64,000 nucleotides of DNA, taken from Onthomorpha sp937906975. GTDB lineage: Bacteria; Bacteroidota; Bacteroidia; Bacteroidales; P3. The notes under the pieces were generated by a model. That model was given only the letters and a program-made list of their open reading frames with translations. It made no database searches and had not been told where the DNA came from. How positions within the stretch are numbered: position 1 is the stretch's first letter; each line of letters opens with the position of its first letter. The DNA lies in NCBI GenBank assembly GCA_045614605.1, contig JAZLDH010000015.1, positions 62,001 through 126,000 on the forward strand, in the 5' to 3' direction. The position numbers and the translations under genes are program-made. Of the stretch, positions 1 through 8,936 are shown piece by piece.

Positions 1-473
1 TCCTCAATCACATGCAAATCATATTTTTTTGCAATAGAAAGAATCTCTTCCATAGGAGCGGCTTGTCCAAATAAGTGAACAGGAATTATAGCCTTTGTTT
101 TTACCGAAATAGCCTTTTCAATATTTTTTGCAGTTACGTTAAATGAATCGTAATCCACATCAACAAAGACAGGGCGAAAGCCTAATAATCCAATTACTTC
201 GGCAGATGCTATAAAAGTAAAAGAAGGACAAATAATCTCATCAGAAGGTTTCAAACCCAAAGACATAATTGCTATTTGTAAAGCGTCAGTTCCGTTTCCG
301 CAAGGAATGACATGCTTAACTGAAAGAAAGTCTGCCAAATTATTTGCAAACTCTTCCACAATTCCTCCCTTGATAAAAGAAGTTGAGTCAATAACCGCCT
401 GTATTGATGAATCAATTTCAGGTTTTATCTTTTGATATTGACTCTTCAAATCCACCATTTGTATCTTGTTCAT
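1..473 (-). CDS. DegT/DnrJ/EryC1/StrS family sugar aminotransferase (N-terminal part, cut by window edge)
   Basis: Reading the minus strand from the ATG at 471-473 gives an open frame of about 157 residues that runs off the window. It begins MNKIQMVDLKSQYQKIKPEID and contains the family hallmarks SFIKGG, the phosphate-loop region CGNGTDALQIAIMSL, and PSFTFIASAEVIGLLGFRPVFVD. This family makes amino sugars by PLP-dependent transfer of an amino group to a keto-sugar nucleotide, usually for LPS, O-antigen or glycan synthesis. The PLP lysine lies outside the window. The gene sits 14 bp downstream of serS on the same strand and may be its co-transcript. The family is secure; the sugar substrate cannot be told. 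Confidence 0.88.
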   Translation of the reverse strand, partial: MNKIQMVDLKSQYQKIKPEIDSSIQAVIDSTSFIKGGIVEEFANNLADFLSVKHVIPCGNGTDALQIAIMSLGLKPSDEIICPSFTFIASAEVIGLLGFRPVFVDVDYDSFNVTAKNIEKAISVKTKAIIPVHLFGQAAPMEEILSIAKKYDLHVIE

Positions 474-487
474 AGTAGAGTAAATTT

Positions 488-1762
488 TTAGATTATTGTT
501 TCAGCACCAAAATATGCTTGTAATGCTTTTGGAATACGTATTCCATTTTCTGTTTGATTGTTTTCCAACAACGCAGCCACAATTCTAGGCAACGCTAACG
601 CACTTCCGTTTAAAGTATGTGCCAATTGCGTTTTATTATTCTCGTCTTTATATCTTAGTTTTAATCTATTTGCTTGATAAGTTTCAAAGTTTGAAACACT
701 ACTTACTTCCAACCAACGTTTTTGTGCAGCAGAATAAACTTCAAAATCGTATGTTATAGCCGATGTAAACGACATATCTCCTCCGCAAAGACGTAAAATT
801 CTAAATGGAAGCTCCAATTTTCTAAGCAATCCTGCAACATGATTTTTCATCACCTCTAATTGTTCATAGCTATGCTCAGGAGTGTCAATGCAAACTATCT
901 CTACCTTATCAAATTGATGCAATCTATTAAGTCCTCTTACATCTTTTCCATACGAACCAGCCTCTCTGCGGAAGCATTGAGAGTATGCACAACATGAAAT
1001 AGGAAGATTGCTTTGTTTTTGTATAGTATCTCTAAAAATATTAGTAACAGGCACCTCCGCTGTTGGAATCATATAAAATCCATCTAACGGAATAGAGTAC
1101 ATTTGACCTTCTTTATCTGGCAATTGACCTGTTGCAAGAGCAGAAGCCTCATTTACCATCAAAGGAGGTTGCACTTCTGTAAAGCCTGACTTGCTTGCCT
1201 CATCTAAAAAGAAGTTTATAAGAGCTCTTTGTAGTTTTGCCCCTTGTGATTTATAGACAGGGAAACCTGCTCCTGTGATTTTTGTTCCTAACTCAAAATC
1301 TATTATATCGTATTTTGCACAAAGAGTCCAATGTTCCACAGCTCCTGCATACAATTGTGGGATTTCTCCCTCTTGATGCACGATTTCGTTATCCTCAGCA
1401 CTCTTTCCACAAGGCACATCCTTGCTTGGAAGATTAGGAATAGTTAATAAAATATCTCTTAAATCGCTTTCTATTTTTGATAACTGCTCACCCAATTCTT
1501 TTTCTTTTACCTTACACTCTCCCGTTTTAGCTTTCAACTCTTCAGCCTCGGCAGTTTTACCTTGTTTGAAAAGCATTCCTATTTCTTTTGCCAAACGATT
1601 TGCTTCCGCTTTTAGGTTATCTAATTCGGTTTGTGTGTTTCTTCTTTGGTTATCTAAGGCTATTACATTATCTATCTTTGATTCTGCATCAGCAAAGTGC
1701 TTTACGCCTAATCTTTCTACTACAAAATCTCTATTTTCTCTTATAAATCCTATTTGTAACAT
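488..1762 (-). CDS. serS: Seryl-tRNA synthetase
   Basis: Charges tRNA-Ser with serine in the cytoplasm. The 424-residue product has the usual bacterial length. Residues 1-110 form the long antiparallel coiled-coil arm that reads the tRNA variable arm. The class II core follows, with TAEVPVTN, motif 2 (FRREAGSYGKD, near residues 260-275) and motif 3 (NGSALALPRIVAALLE, starting near 385). The start ATG at 1760-1762 follows the DUF2148 gene by 20 bp, so it is probably transcribed from the rdgB promoter as rdgB - DUF2148 - serS. No unusual residue was seen. Confidence 0.97.
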   Translation of the reverse strand: MLQIGFIRENRDFVVERLGVKHFADAESKIDNVIALDNQRRNTQTELDNLKAEANRLAKEIGMLFKQGKTAEAEELKAKTGECKVKEKELGEQLSKIESDLRDILLTIPNLPSKDVPCGKSAEDNEIVHQEGEIPQLYAGAVEHWTLCAKYDIIDFELGTKITGAGFPVYKSQGAKLQRALINFFLDEASKSGFTEVQPPLMVNEASALATGQLPDKEGQMYSIPLDGFYMIPTAEVPVTNIFRDTIQKQSNLPISCCAYSQCFRREAGSYGKDVRGLNRLHQFDKVEIVCIDTPEHSYEQLEVMKNHVAGLLRKLELPFRILRLCGGDMSFTSAITYDFEVYSAAQKRWLEVSSVSNFETYQANRLKLRYKDENNKTQLAHTLNGSALALPRIVAALLENNQTENGIRIPKALQAYFGAETII

Positions 1763-1782
1763 ATATATTTATTTTCTATTTT

Positions 1783-2319
1783 TTACTTATTTACTACTCT
1801 ATCAAAAAATACACTCTTGCTTGAAACGCTCATCACTATCGCAAGCACAGTTGAGCTCTCTGGCAACATAGATAATTCTTTTGCTGCCAAACCTACCGAA
1901 AACATAACTCTGCTATCTATTCTATGGTCTGCGATTTTAGAACACATACTTCCTATTGCAATTCCTAAATCATTAGAGTTGAAAAAGCAAGGTGCAAGCG
2001 GAGCATTCTCTTCCTTGTCTTTGCAAGAAGGAAATCCGCAATATCCACAATCCAATCCAAGGACTTTTGTCTTACTTCCAACAAGAATAACAGCTTGAGA
2101 TTGCAATACATTATTTGAATCTCTTAAAAGAAATTCTTGTCCTGTTTTTTGATGTAGGCGTTTTAGCTCTTCGGAAAGACGCATCAAATCTTCTCCGTAG
2201 GCGATTTTGATTTCTAAATTATCAACCCCTCTAGCTTTTGGTGCGGTTATAGCTGATAAAGATATGGTTTTGGCAAGTGAAATTACTTCTTGCTCTATTA
2301 TTTCTCGTGTATCAATCAT
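1783..2319 (-). CDS. DUF2148 ferredoxin-like domain protein
   Basis: A 178-residue cytoplasmic protein of unknown function. The central cysteine pattern CGYCGFPSC, followed by a further Cys in LAPCFF and one in GSMCSK, is the DUF2148 signature and suggests an iron-sulfur cluster. The region around RGVDNLEIKI and the C-terminal VMSVSSKSVFFDR also match the family as I know it. It starts 4 bp after the rdgB stop and is followed by serS, so it is in a housekeeping operon, though the neighbours do not reveal its job. Cluster binding is inferred from cysteine spacing only. Confidence 0.8.
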   Translation of the reverse strand: MIDTREIIEQEVISLAKTISLSAITAPKARGVDNLEIKIAYGEDLMRLSEELKRLHQKTGQEFLLRDSNNVLQSQAVILVGSKTKVLGLDCGYCGFPSCKDKEENAPLAPCFFNSNDLGIAIGSMCSKIADHRIDSRVMFSVGLAAKELSMLPESSTVLAIVMSVSSKSVFFDRVVNK

Positions 2320-2323
2320 AGTC

Positions 2324-2905
2324 CTATTTTTTAAGAAGATATTTTATTAGTTTGTCTGTTGCTTTTCCTCTGTGTGAGATTTTGTTCTTTTCCTCTAAAC
2401 TCATTTCTGCAAAACTCTCACCATGTCCATCTGGAATAAATATTGGGTCATATCCAAAGCCTCCTCGTCCGTAGCGTTCTGTGAGAATACTTCCAGAGCA
2501 ACGACCTTCAAATATTTTTTCTTCACCTTGTTCTATCAAACAAATGACTGTGGAAAAATATGCTTTGCGATTGGTTTTTCCTTCCATCATTTCAAGCATT
2601 AGGTCAATGTTATCGTCAAAGCTACACTTCTCTCCTGCAAATCTTGCCGAATAAACACCCGGTTTTCCATCGAGTGCATCAACCATTAGGCCTGTATCGT
2701 CTGCAAAACAATCTTTTCCGTATTTTTCCCAAATGTATCGTGCTTTTTGACGTGCATTTTCTTCTAATGTTTCACCTGTTTCGGGAATATCTTCCTTGCA
2801 ACCAAGTTCTGAAAGGCTGATTATTTTTATTCTATCGCCAACAAGAGTACGTATTTCTTCAACTTTGTGCTTGTTATTAGTTGCTATTACAATTTCTCGT
2901 GCCAT
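2324..2905 (-). CDS. rdgB: Non-canonical purine NTP pyrophosphatase (RdgB/HAM1)
   Basis: Hydrolyses ITP, dITP and XTP to the monophosphate, keeping deaminated purines out of nucleic acids. The 193-residue product has full family length. It shows the N-terminal TNNKHKVEEI, the catalytic segment DDTGLMVDALDGKPGVYSAR, the substrate-binding GGFGYDPIFIPDG, and the C-terminal SHRGKA. A promoter with both boxes lies directly upstream (2929-2959), so this is the first gene of the rdgB - DUF2148 - serS unit. Confidence 0.96.
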   Translation of the reverse strand: MAREIVIATNNKHKVEEIRTLVGDRIKIISLSELGCKEDIPETGETLEENARQKARYIWEKYGKDCFADDTGLMVDALDGKPGVYSARFAGEKCSFDDNIDLMLEMMEGKTNRKAYFSTVICLIEQGEEKIFEGRCSGSILTERYGRGGFGYDPIFIPDGHGESFAEMSLEEKNKISHRGKATDKLIKYLLKK

Positions 2906-2928
2906 TTCTTCGATTTTATTTCAAGGTG

Positions 2929-2959
2929 CAAAGTTAGTTTATTTTAATCGGAATTGCAA
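2929..2959 (-). promoter_or_regulatory. Promoter of rdgB operon
   Basis: On the minus strand a TTG (2957-2959) is followed after 20 bp by TAACTTTG (2929-2936), matching the Bacteroidetes -33/-7 pattern. The predicted start of transcription lies about 18 nt before the rdgB ATG. The boxes overlap the last codons and stop of the upstream membrane-protein gene. Confidence 0.7.
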
Positions 2960-4414
2960 TAGGTGTAACTCTCTTTTTGTTCCCAAAGATTCAAATTTGA
3001 ACAACAAACTATCCTTTTCACAATCCTCAAACTCCAACTCGCACGTGTTTAATAGGCTTGAGCGAGACAAAGGAGTCTCTGCTCCAATGACATCTGTAAT
3101 TATTGTTTGGCTTAGATTTTCTTCTTTTTTGTACTTGTGAGCATAGACAATCTTAGGTAAATTTTCCGAAGAATACTTATACAAATACAAATTCTCTGCC
3201 ATAGGTTTATCAATCAAAACAAAGGTTGCATCGTTTCTTGTTTTCATCAAATCAACCACCTGCTCGGTGCAAGAGAGTTGAAGAAACCTTTGAGGATACA
3301 AAGCAAAACAACAATTCCACACAAGCATAGCCAAGCCTGTGAAAAGAATTGATTTATGAGTTGAGAAATAAGTAGCATAAATCACAACAAGGATAAAAGG
3401 AATCAAAATCATAAATTCAGCATTCCCGTTTGAAAGTGCAGCGAAAAGGAAAGATAAAGCAAGAATTACCCAAAGAATTATCGCAAATCGCCTTTCATTA
3501 TAGAGCGAAAGAGTGTGTCTTTTTGTCTTTATAAAGTGTAAGATTCCAATTGCTAAGAAAACGAAAAATAAAGCTAAGAAAAAAATAAATATTCCTAAGG
3601 AATAATTTATTATTCCTAAGAGATTTCCGTGCACTTGTAAGAACGTGCGAATCAAGCTAATAGCACTAAGCAATAAGACCTGTTTTAAATCTGGCGATTG
3701 TGCATATCCTTGAAGGTAATCGTGAAGGACAAATGAGAAAACTGCCTTTAAAGACAATTGGTCTGTAACAATAAAACATGCTATGGAATAAACAATCGGT
3801 ATTATCAAGCTTACTAAAAGAAAATACAAGACATATTTCCCTCTTTTATTGAGAATCAAGCCTATAAACAAAGACAGATAGACCAAAATGCTGAGTTGAT
3901 GACATAGGCAGGCTATTACTATTGATAAACTCATCTTTAACAAGCGAGAAAGTTTGTTTTCTTGTAAAAAAGTCTGCAAATAATAAATTGAAAGCAAAGA
4001 GAAGAAAAGCGGAAGTATGTATGCTTCATTGTCGGTTGCAAACCTCATAAATCCAAAGCATGAGCCACAAAAAACTATTGCGGAAAAAATAAATTTCTCA
4101 CTGCGATTTATTCTCTTGATTATTCGTCTTAAAACAAGTAATGTGCCTGCTGCAAGAATGGCGTTAAAGGTTTGAAAAATTGTTATCGGCTCTATGTGAG
4201 TAAAGGCAAAGAGAGAGTAAATCAATCTGCACACCCAGCAATATAATAAATGATGTGGACGCAACAATTCTTCTCCATGCAAAGAGGAATATGCGTAAGA
4301 ATAGGAGTCGGAAGTAGGATTGTTTGACAAAAACAAGATATATAATATTGCAAAGCCTATTACCGCTAAATAAGAATAGTTATTTTTTAATTTGTTTATG
4401 ATTCTCAATCTCAT
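2939..4414 (-). CDS. Polytopic membrane protein, possible GT-C type glycosyltransferase
   Basis: A 491-residue protein with about ten to twelve hydrophobic segments over residues 15-400 and a soluble C-terminal tail of about 90 residues. After the first segment comes an extracytoplasmic loop with NPTSDSYSYA and later RPHHLLYCW. An acidic residue in the first loop and this overall shape resemble GT-C enzymes (GT39/ArnT-like, lipid-linked sugar donors), but no decisive motif was found. It is divergent from dnaG (75 bp between starts) and ends just before the rdgB promoter. Function is not established. Confidence 0.55.
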   Translation of the reverse strand: MRLRIINKLKNNYSYLAVIGFAILYILFLSNNPTSDSYSYAYSSLHGEELLRPHHLLYCWVCRLIYSLFAFTHIEPITIFQTFNAILAAGTLLVLRRIIKRINRSEKFIFSAIVFCGSCFGFMRFATDNEAYILPLFFSLLSIYYLQTFLQENKLSRLLKMSLSIVIACLCHQLSILVYLSLFIGLILNKRGKYVLYFLLVSLIIPIVYSIACFIVTDQLSLKAVFSFVLHDYLQGYAQSPDLKQVLLLSAISLIRTFLQVHGNLLGIINYSLGIFIFFLALFFVFLAIGILHFIKTKRHTLSLYNERRFAIILWVILALSFLFAALSNGNAEFMILIPFILVVIYATYFSTHKSILFTGLAMLVWNCCFALYPQRFLQLSCTEQVVDLMKTRNDATFVLIDKPMAENLYLYKYSSENLPKIVYAHKYKKEENLSQTIITDVIGAETPLSRSSLLNTCELEFEDCEKDSLLFKFESLGTKRELHLLQFRLK

Positions 4415-4471
4415 AAGTAAGCATTTTTATCTTAATTCAATTGTCTATAACGTCAAAATCGATAAAAAACG

Positions 4472-4479
4472 TATATTTG
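4472..4479 (+). promoter_or_regulatory. -7 box of dnaG promoter
   Basis: TATATTTG, a perfect TAnnTTTG box, lies 11 bp before the dnaG ATG at 4490. The predicted transcript would have a leader of only about 5 nt. No clear -33 box was found at the expected distance. Confidence 0.6.
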
Positions 4480-4489
4480 CAAAAGAATT

Positions 4490-6460
4490 ATGATTAAAAG
4501 AGAGGACATTGATAAAATTATTAACGCTACGAAAATAGAAGAGGTCGTAGGTAGTTTTGTTGAGCTTCGTAAAAGAGGTGTCAATTACATTGGTCTTTGT
4601 CCTTTTCATAATGAAAAAACTCCTTCTTTTAACGTTAATCCTGCAAAAGGCATATTTAAGTGTTTTGGTTGTGGAGAAGGAGGCGATGCTGTTTCGTTTT
4701 TAATGAAGCATGAGCACTATACCTATCCCGAAGCCTTACGTTGGCTTGCAAATAAGTACGGAATACAAATAGAAGAAGAGGTCTTAACGCAAGAAGAAGT
4801 AGCTCAACAAAGCGAAAGAGACAGAATATATCAGATAAACGACTTTGCACAAAAATATTTTCAAGAGATACTTTTTTCAGATATTGAAGGAAAAAGCATA
4901 GGCTTGTCTTACTTAAAAGAAAGAGAGCTTTCAGAAGAAACTATCAAACGTTGGGGAATTGGATATTGCAAAGATGCAGGAGATGACTTTTCAAGAAAAG
5001 CCTTAGCCAAAGGTTTCACAAAAGAGGAGCTTGTAAACGCGGGTGTAAGTCTTGTAAACTCTAACGATGGTAGCCTTTACGATAGATTTCGTGGTAGGGT
5101 GTGTTTTCCTATTCATAATTTAGGTGGTAGGGTTTTAGGATTTTCTGCACGAACTCTAAGGACAGATAAGGTAAAAGCAAAGTATGTAAATTCTCCTGAG
5201 AGTTTGATTTACTCAAAAGGTAAGGTGCTTTTTGGTCTTCATCTTGCAAAGAACGAAATCGTAAAACAAGATGAGTGTTTCTTGGTTGAGGGAAATATGG
5301 ACGTTGTTATGATGAGCCAAAATTCAGTAACAAATGTCGTAGCAACTTCCGGAACAGCCTTAACCGAAGATCAAATAAGACTAATTAAACGTTACACAAA
5401 AAATGTAACGCTTCTATATGATGGAGACAAAGCAGGAATAAAGGCAACCTTTAAGGCTGTAAATCTTTTGTTAGAACAAGGTTTGCACGTTAAGACTTTG
5501 CTTTTCCCTGATAATGAAGACCCTGATTCTTTTGCAAGAAAACATACGCAAGATGAGTTTAAGGATTTCATAAAGACTAATGCTCAAAATTTTATCATTT
5601 ATAAAACTAATCTTTTGCTTGCTGAGGCTCAAAATGACCCGATAAAAAGAGCTGATTTGACAAGAGATATTGTTGAAACCATTGCTTTAATTCCCGATTT
5701 ATTGGAAAGGAATGCGTATTTGCAACAATGCAGTAAATTATTAGCGGTAAAAGAAGAAATTCTTGGTGCAGAGCTTGCAAAGATTCTTAGAAATAAGGCT
5801 ACAAAAGAAGCGTTTAAACAAAATGTTGTCGTAGAGGAAACTCCGCAAGCAAACGAACCTATCCCTTCAACGCCTATTGTTAGGACTGATAACGATGTTG
5901 AATATAATAAGGAGAAGGCTATAATTTCTGTTTTGTTTAATTATGCTGATAAAATCACTACACAAGAACTTTTTAACGCCGAAGGAAAAAAGGAAAAGCG
6001 TGATTTATATGTTGCAAACTATATTGTGTGTGATATTTTCAATGATAATATAGGTTTTAATTTTGAGTTGTTTAATGAAATCTTTATGATATATAAGGAT
6101 TGCATATACAATACAGATTATTTACCTGAATTGAGATTTTTTACTTCACATCAAAATCCAGAAATCTCAAAGTTGGCTATTGATTTGGTAAGTACGCCAT
6201 ACGTAATTAGCCCTAATTGGGAAGAAAAAAACGAAATCAAAGTTCCACGTCCCGAAAATAAAGAAACAATGGACAAATATGTGAGAGACACCCTTCTTGA
6301 TTTCAAATTATATAAAATAAACGGATACATAGAAGACGTAAAAAAAAGAATTCCCCTTGAAGAAGGAGAATTCCAATTAGATTTACTAAATCTATTAAAA
6401 AGCTATCTTGACATAAGGAATAACATCGCAAAACTCTTAGGCAGAGTTTTTATACCTTAA
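4490..6460 (+). CDS. dnaG: DNA primase
   Basis: Synthesises RNA primers at the replication fork together with the replicative helicase. The 656-residue product has the CHC2 zinc-binding domain (C37, H40, C58, C61), a central RNA-polymerase domain and a Toprim fold with the glutamate in LVEGNMDVV (near 267) and the aspartates of LLYDGDKAG (near 311-313). The C-terminal region from about 450 to 656 would be the helicase-interacting part. The gene stands alone on the plus strand between divergent and convergent neighbours. Its stop overlaps the end of a minus-strand T9SS relic. Confidence 0.97.
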   Translation: MIKREDIDKIINATKIEEVVGSFVELRKRGVNYIGLCPFHNEKTPSFNVNPAKGIFKCFGCGEGGDAVSFLMKHEHYTYPEALRWLANKYGIQIEEEVLTQEEVAQQSERDRIYQINDFAQKYFQEILFSDIEGKSIGLSYLKERELSEETIKRWGIGYCKDAGDDFSRKALAKGFTKEELVNAGVSLVNSNDGSLYDRFRGRVCFPIHNLGGRVLGFSARTLRTDKVKAKYVNSPESLIYSKGKVLFGLHLAKNEIVKQDECFLVEGNMDVVMMSQNSVTNVVATSGTALTEDQIRLIKRYTKNVTLLYDGDKAGIKATFKAVNLLLEQGLHVKTLLFPDNEDPDSFARKHTQDEFKDFIKTNAQNFIIYKTNLLLAEAQNDPIKRADLTRDIVETIALIPDLLERNAYLQQCSKLLAVKEEILGAELAKILRNKATKEAFKQNVVVEETPQANEPIPSTPIVRTDNDVEYNKEKAIISVLFNYADKITTQELFNAEGKKEKRDLYVANYIVCDIFNDNIGFNFELFNEIFMIYKDCIYNTDYLPELRFFTSHQNPEISKLAIDLVSTPYVISPNWEEKNEIKVPRPENKETMDKYVRDTLLDFKLYKINGYIEDVKKRIPLEEGEFQLDLLNLLKSYLDIRNNIAKLLGRVFIP

Positions 6461-6583
6461 TTATCTTTATTTTTTGTAAAATTGCTTGATTATTTGTGTA
6501 TAATTTTAGATAGTAAACTCCTTTTGTGCAAAAAGCACATTTGCAAACAATGTTGCACAAATCAAAAACAATGATTTTTTCAT
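6450..6583 (-). pseudogene. Relic of a T9SS-secreted protein: signal peptide joined to a C-terminal sorting signal
   Basis: On the minus strand a strong ribosome site (AAAAGGAGGAG) precedes an ATG at 6583. It encodes MKKSLFLICATLFANVLFAQ, a clean signal peptide, then KEFTI and a stop ending at 6506. In another frame, directly after the cleavage site, the same DNA reads KGVYYLKLYTNNQ and then AILQKIKIIKV with a stop at 6450, a typical T9SS type A C-terminal sorting end. The middle of the protein is missing and the two ends are out of frame. The simplest reading is a large internal deletion that left both export signals. Its 3' end overlaps the last 11 bp of dnaG. Confidence 0.72.
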
Positions 6584-6734
6584 TTCTTCTCCTCCTTTTA
6601 ATTTAAGTTATTACACTATAAAGACAACATTTTTTGCCAAAACGTTACAAGTTTGAAAAAAAATTTTTCACTTGCAGAAGGAAAATACTAATTAGAATTA
6701 TTTATATCAATAAACTTCGTTTAGGAGAAATAAA
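6584..6734. other. Intergenic stretch with no gene seen
   Basis: AT-rich DNA between the T9SS relic and the terminator of the lipoprotein gene. No open frame with a start, no RNA gene and no convincing two-box promoter was found. The part next to 6600 would hold whatever promoter once drove the relic. Confidence 0.5.
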
Positions 6735-6764
6735 AAGCCCGAAACGCTTTCGCATTTCGGGGCT
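6735..6764 (-). terminator. Rho-independent terminator after the OmpA/TPR lipoprotein gene
   Basis: Read on the minus strand, AAGCCC and CGAAA pair with TTTCG and GGCTT around a small loop, followed by TTTTTATTTC. It closes the operon that begins with the carboxyltransferase gene at 10484. Confidence 0.85.
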
Positions 6765-6789
6765 TGTTGTTCTATTTTAACTATTTTGT

Positions 6790-8637
6790 TTAGTTATTTA
6801 CTACGTCTTGGAACTCTATCAATGATTGATAACGTCTAAACTCTAAGTCGTGTTTTGCTTGATACTTGTAAGCTGGCTCTTGTTGGCAAGCTTCTCTTAG
6901 ATTCTTTAACAAGCCTGGCACATCGTCTAATCTCGCATAGCAAACTGCTCTTAAATAATGTACTTCTGAGGTTTGGTCCATGCAACAATCTAATGTACGA
7001 ATTGCGTTTCCTGTGTTACCTGTTAGAAGTTGTAATAATGCTAAGTTGTATGTGCATTTTCTTCCGTCAAGTTGTTCTGCTGCTTCTTCGTATCTTGCTT
7101 GCTTGATAAGAATTATCGCTTGGTTCATTTCAGCTTGGTCATTGCCTGCTTCAATTGCTCTTTGTACATATTGATCTGCTAATTCTATGTCTTTGTAAGC
7201 TAAGGCCATTAGTGAAAGGTTCGCTAATATCATTCCGTTATTAGGAGATAGTTTGTCTGCTGTTTCTAAAAATCTTTTTGAATCTTCTAATTGGTTTAGA
7301 TATAGGGCTATTGCTCCTGCGTTGTTCCAGCCTGCCCATTCTGATGCAAATCTTTCTGTTGCTGCTGTGTAGATTTGTAGTTTGCTTGCGTAGTTGTGTG
7401 TTAGTGATGCTGCGTACATCAATTCGTCAAAGGTAAGATTGTCTGGGTTTGTTATCGCCATTTTGGCTACTTCTTGTTCTGTTTTTTGTACTCCTGAGAA
7501 ATTGAATGCGATTTCGCCTCTACGTAATGTTGGTAGTATTTCACTTTCTATTTGGTTAAAGATTACAGACATGTTTCTGATTTCTTGTTCTCTTCTTATT
7601 CTGTCTGGTTGTGATTTTACTACGTTTATTACTGTGTTCTTTTCTCTTAGTGATGAGCCTTCTACTAAGCGTAGGAAGTTTTCCCAGTCTTCTCCTTTTG
7701 CACTTGATGTTATGACTACGTCTTGTTTAGCGTCTTCAACGTATTTTTGAATGTCTGCTTTTTTTATGTTTTCTATTTTTGCTCTTTCGGTCAATGCTTC
7801 TGTCAGCATTTTATCTACAAGATTTACTACTGACTCCGCTCTTTTTTTGGAAAGGCCTATGTTGAAGGTTTCTTCTCCTTCTGGTGATGCCCACGCATTA
7901 ACGAATATTTGTCGAGGTACTTGGTTGTTTACTATGTAGCTCTTCATACTTTCGTAGTTCTTTTTGGCATCCATTTGTTTGTTAAGCTTGTTGTTCCAAT
8001 TCACTTCTGACATATTTACTGTGAAGTAAACATCGGTTGCCATTATTTCGTCTGTTCTAACGTTGTAATTTGATGGCGCAATGCTTAAATCTCCTCTTAT
8101 ATCTACTCTGTTTGATGTAGAGTTTATGCCTTCTGTGATTTTAACGTTGCCTAATTTTATTGCTCCTGCGTTTTCCATTGCTTCGCTCCAAGTTGCATTT
8201 GCTTCGTTCACTTCTGTGGCTTTGTATGCTATTGGATTTAGGAACAATTTGGCACTTTCCATTCCTTGACGGTAGGCTACAGTATCTTTATATACGAATC
8301 TTCCTCCTGAACCTTTTTCTATTGTTTTGCCATTACCTTCTACTTTTGAGCCTTTAAGGTTCATTGGCGATAGAATGACTTCTCCTGTTTCCCATGTTAA
8401 AACAGGTTGCAAATAGACTACTGCTTTCTTTTGGAAATAGTTCTCTGGTATATTTCCATTTATGGTTACTATCACTCTGTCCGCATGTACTTCCATCGGA
8501 TTTGGTGATATTTGGTATCTTACCTCGTTATGTTTTGTCTGCATCGTCTTTATGCTTCCGCAAGAAGCCATCAAGATTACTACTGCGAGGAAAGTTAATA
8601 ATGATACTGTCTTTCTCATTTTAAGTGTTTTATTCAT
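6790..8637 (-). CDS. Outer-membrane lipoprotein with OmpA-like region and TPR repeats
   Basis: A 615-residue protein with a lipoprotein signal peptide (lipobox LMASC, Cys 26; an internal start at Met 7 would still give the signal). Residues 35-230 look like a beta-rich region. Near 240-290 the segment FVNAWASPEGEETFNIGLSKKRAESV resembles the OmpA C-terminal peptidoglycan-binding fold. Residues 410-590 are alpha-helical with TPR-like repeats (CMDQTSEVHYLRAVCYARL, DKLSPNNGMILANLSLMAL). The combination of lipoprotein, OmpA and TPR is seen in Bacteroidetes envelope proteins, including some T9SS parts, but I cannot name a family member. Its start overlaps the biotin-carrier stop by 8 bp, so it is translationally coupled to that gene. 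Confidence 0.7.
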   Translation of the reverse strand: MNKTLKMRKTVSLLTFLAVVILMASCGSIKTMQTKHNEVRYQISPNPMEVHADRVIVTINGNIPENYFQKKAVVYLQPVLTWETGEVILSPMNLKGSKVEGNGKTIEKGSGGRFVYKDTVAYRQGMESAKLFLNPIAYKATEVNEANATWSEAMENAGAIKLGNVKITEGINSTSNRVDIRGDLSIAPSNYNVRTDEIMATDVYFTVNMSEVNWNNKLNKQMDAKKNYESMKSYIVNNQVPRQIFVNAWASPEGEETFNIGLSKKRAESVVNLVDKMLTEALTERAKIENIKKADIQKYVEDAKQDVVITSSAKGEDWENFLRLVEGSSLREKNTVINVVKSQPDRIRREQEIRNMSVIFNQIESEILPTLRRGEIAFNFSGVQKTEQEVAKMAITNPDNLTFDELMYAASLTHNYASKLQIYTAATERFASEWAGWNNAGAIALYLNQLEDSKRFLETADKLSPNNGMILANLSLMALAYKDIELADQYVQRAIEAGNDQAEMNQAIILIKQARYEEAAEQLDGRKCTYNLALLQLLTGNTGNAIRTLDCCMDQTSEVHYLRAVCYARLDDVPGLLKNLREACQQEPAYKYQAKHDLEFRRYQSLIEFQDVVNN

Positions 8638-8905
8638 TAACTACTTCTATTAGGACATCGTTTTTGCTTACTGTTTGTCCTTTTTCTATATTAACGCTCT
8701 TTATAACTCCGTCTATTGTTGAGCATATTTGGTTATCCATTTTCATTGCGTGAAGGCAACATAATGGTTCTCCTTTTTTTACTTCTTGACCTTCTTTTAC
8801 GAACACGTCTAATATTGTTCCAGGTATAAAAGCGTATATTTCTCCTGGAGCAACTTTAACATAAAGTTGTCTGTAATGTGTTCTTGTATCTTTATTGTCT
8901 GCCAT
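8630..8905 (-). CDS. Biotin carboxyl carrier protein of an acyl-CoA carboxylase/decarboxylase
   Basis: A 91-residue biotinyl domain that carries CO2 between the active sites of a biotin enzyme. The biotinylation site is K55 in the motif AMKMDN. The product is short: biotin subunits of methylmalonyl-CoA decarboxylase usually have a Pro/Ala-rich linker before the domain and this one has almost none. It starts 31 bp after the carboxyltransferase gene and overlaps the following lipoprotein gene. It surely partners with the carboxyltransferase; whether the complex is a decarboxylase or a carboxylase is unresolved. Confidence 0.88.
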   Translation of the reverse strand: MADNKDTRTHYRQLYVKVAPGEIYAFIPGTILDVFVKEGQEVKKGEPLCCLHAMKMDNQICSTIDGVIKSVNIEKGQTVSKNDVLIEVVNE

Positions 8906-8936
8906 TTTCTTCGTTTTTTTCGTTATTCAATATTTT

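Noticed and set aside
1422..1871. 149-codon plus-strand frame
   Set aside because: Antisense to serS, composition of a reverse frame of a coiled coil, no ribosome site or homology.
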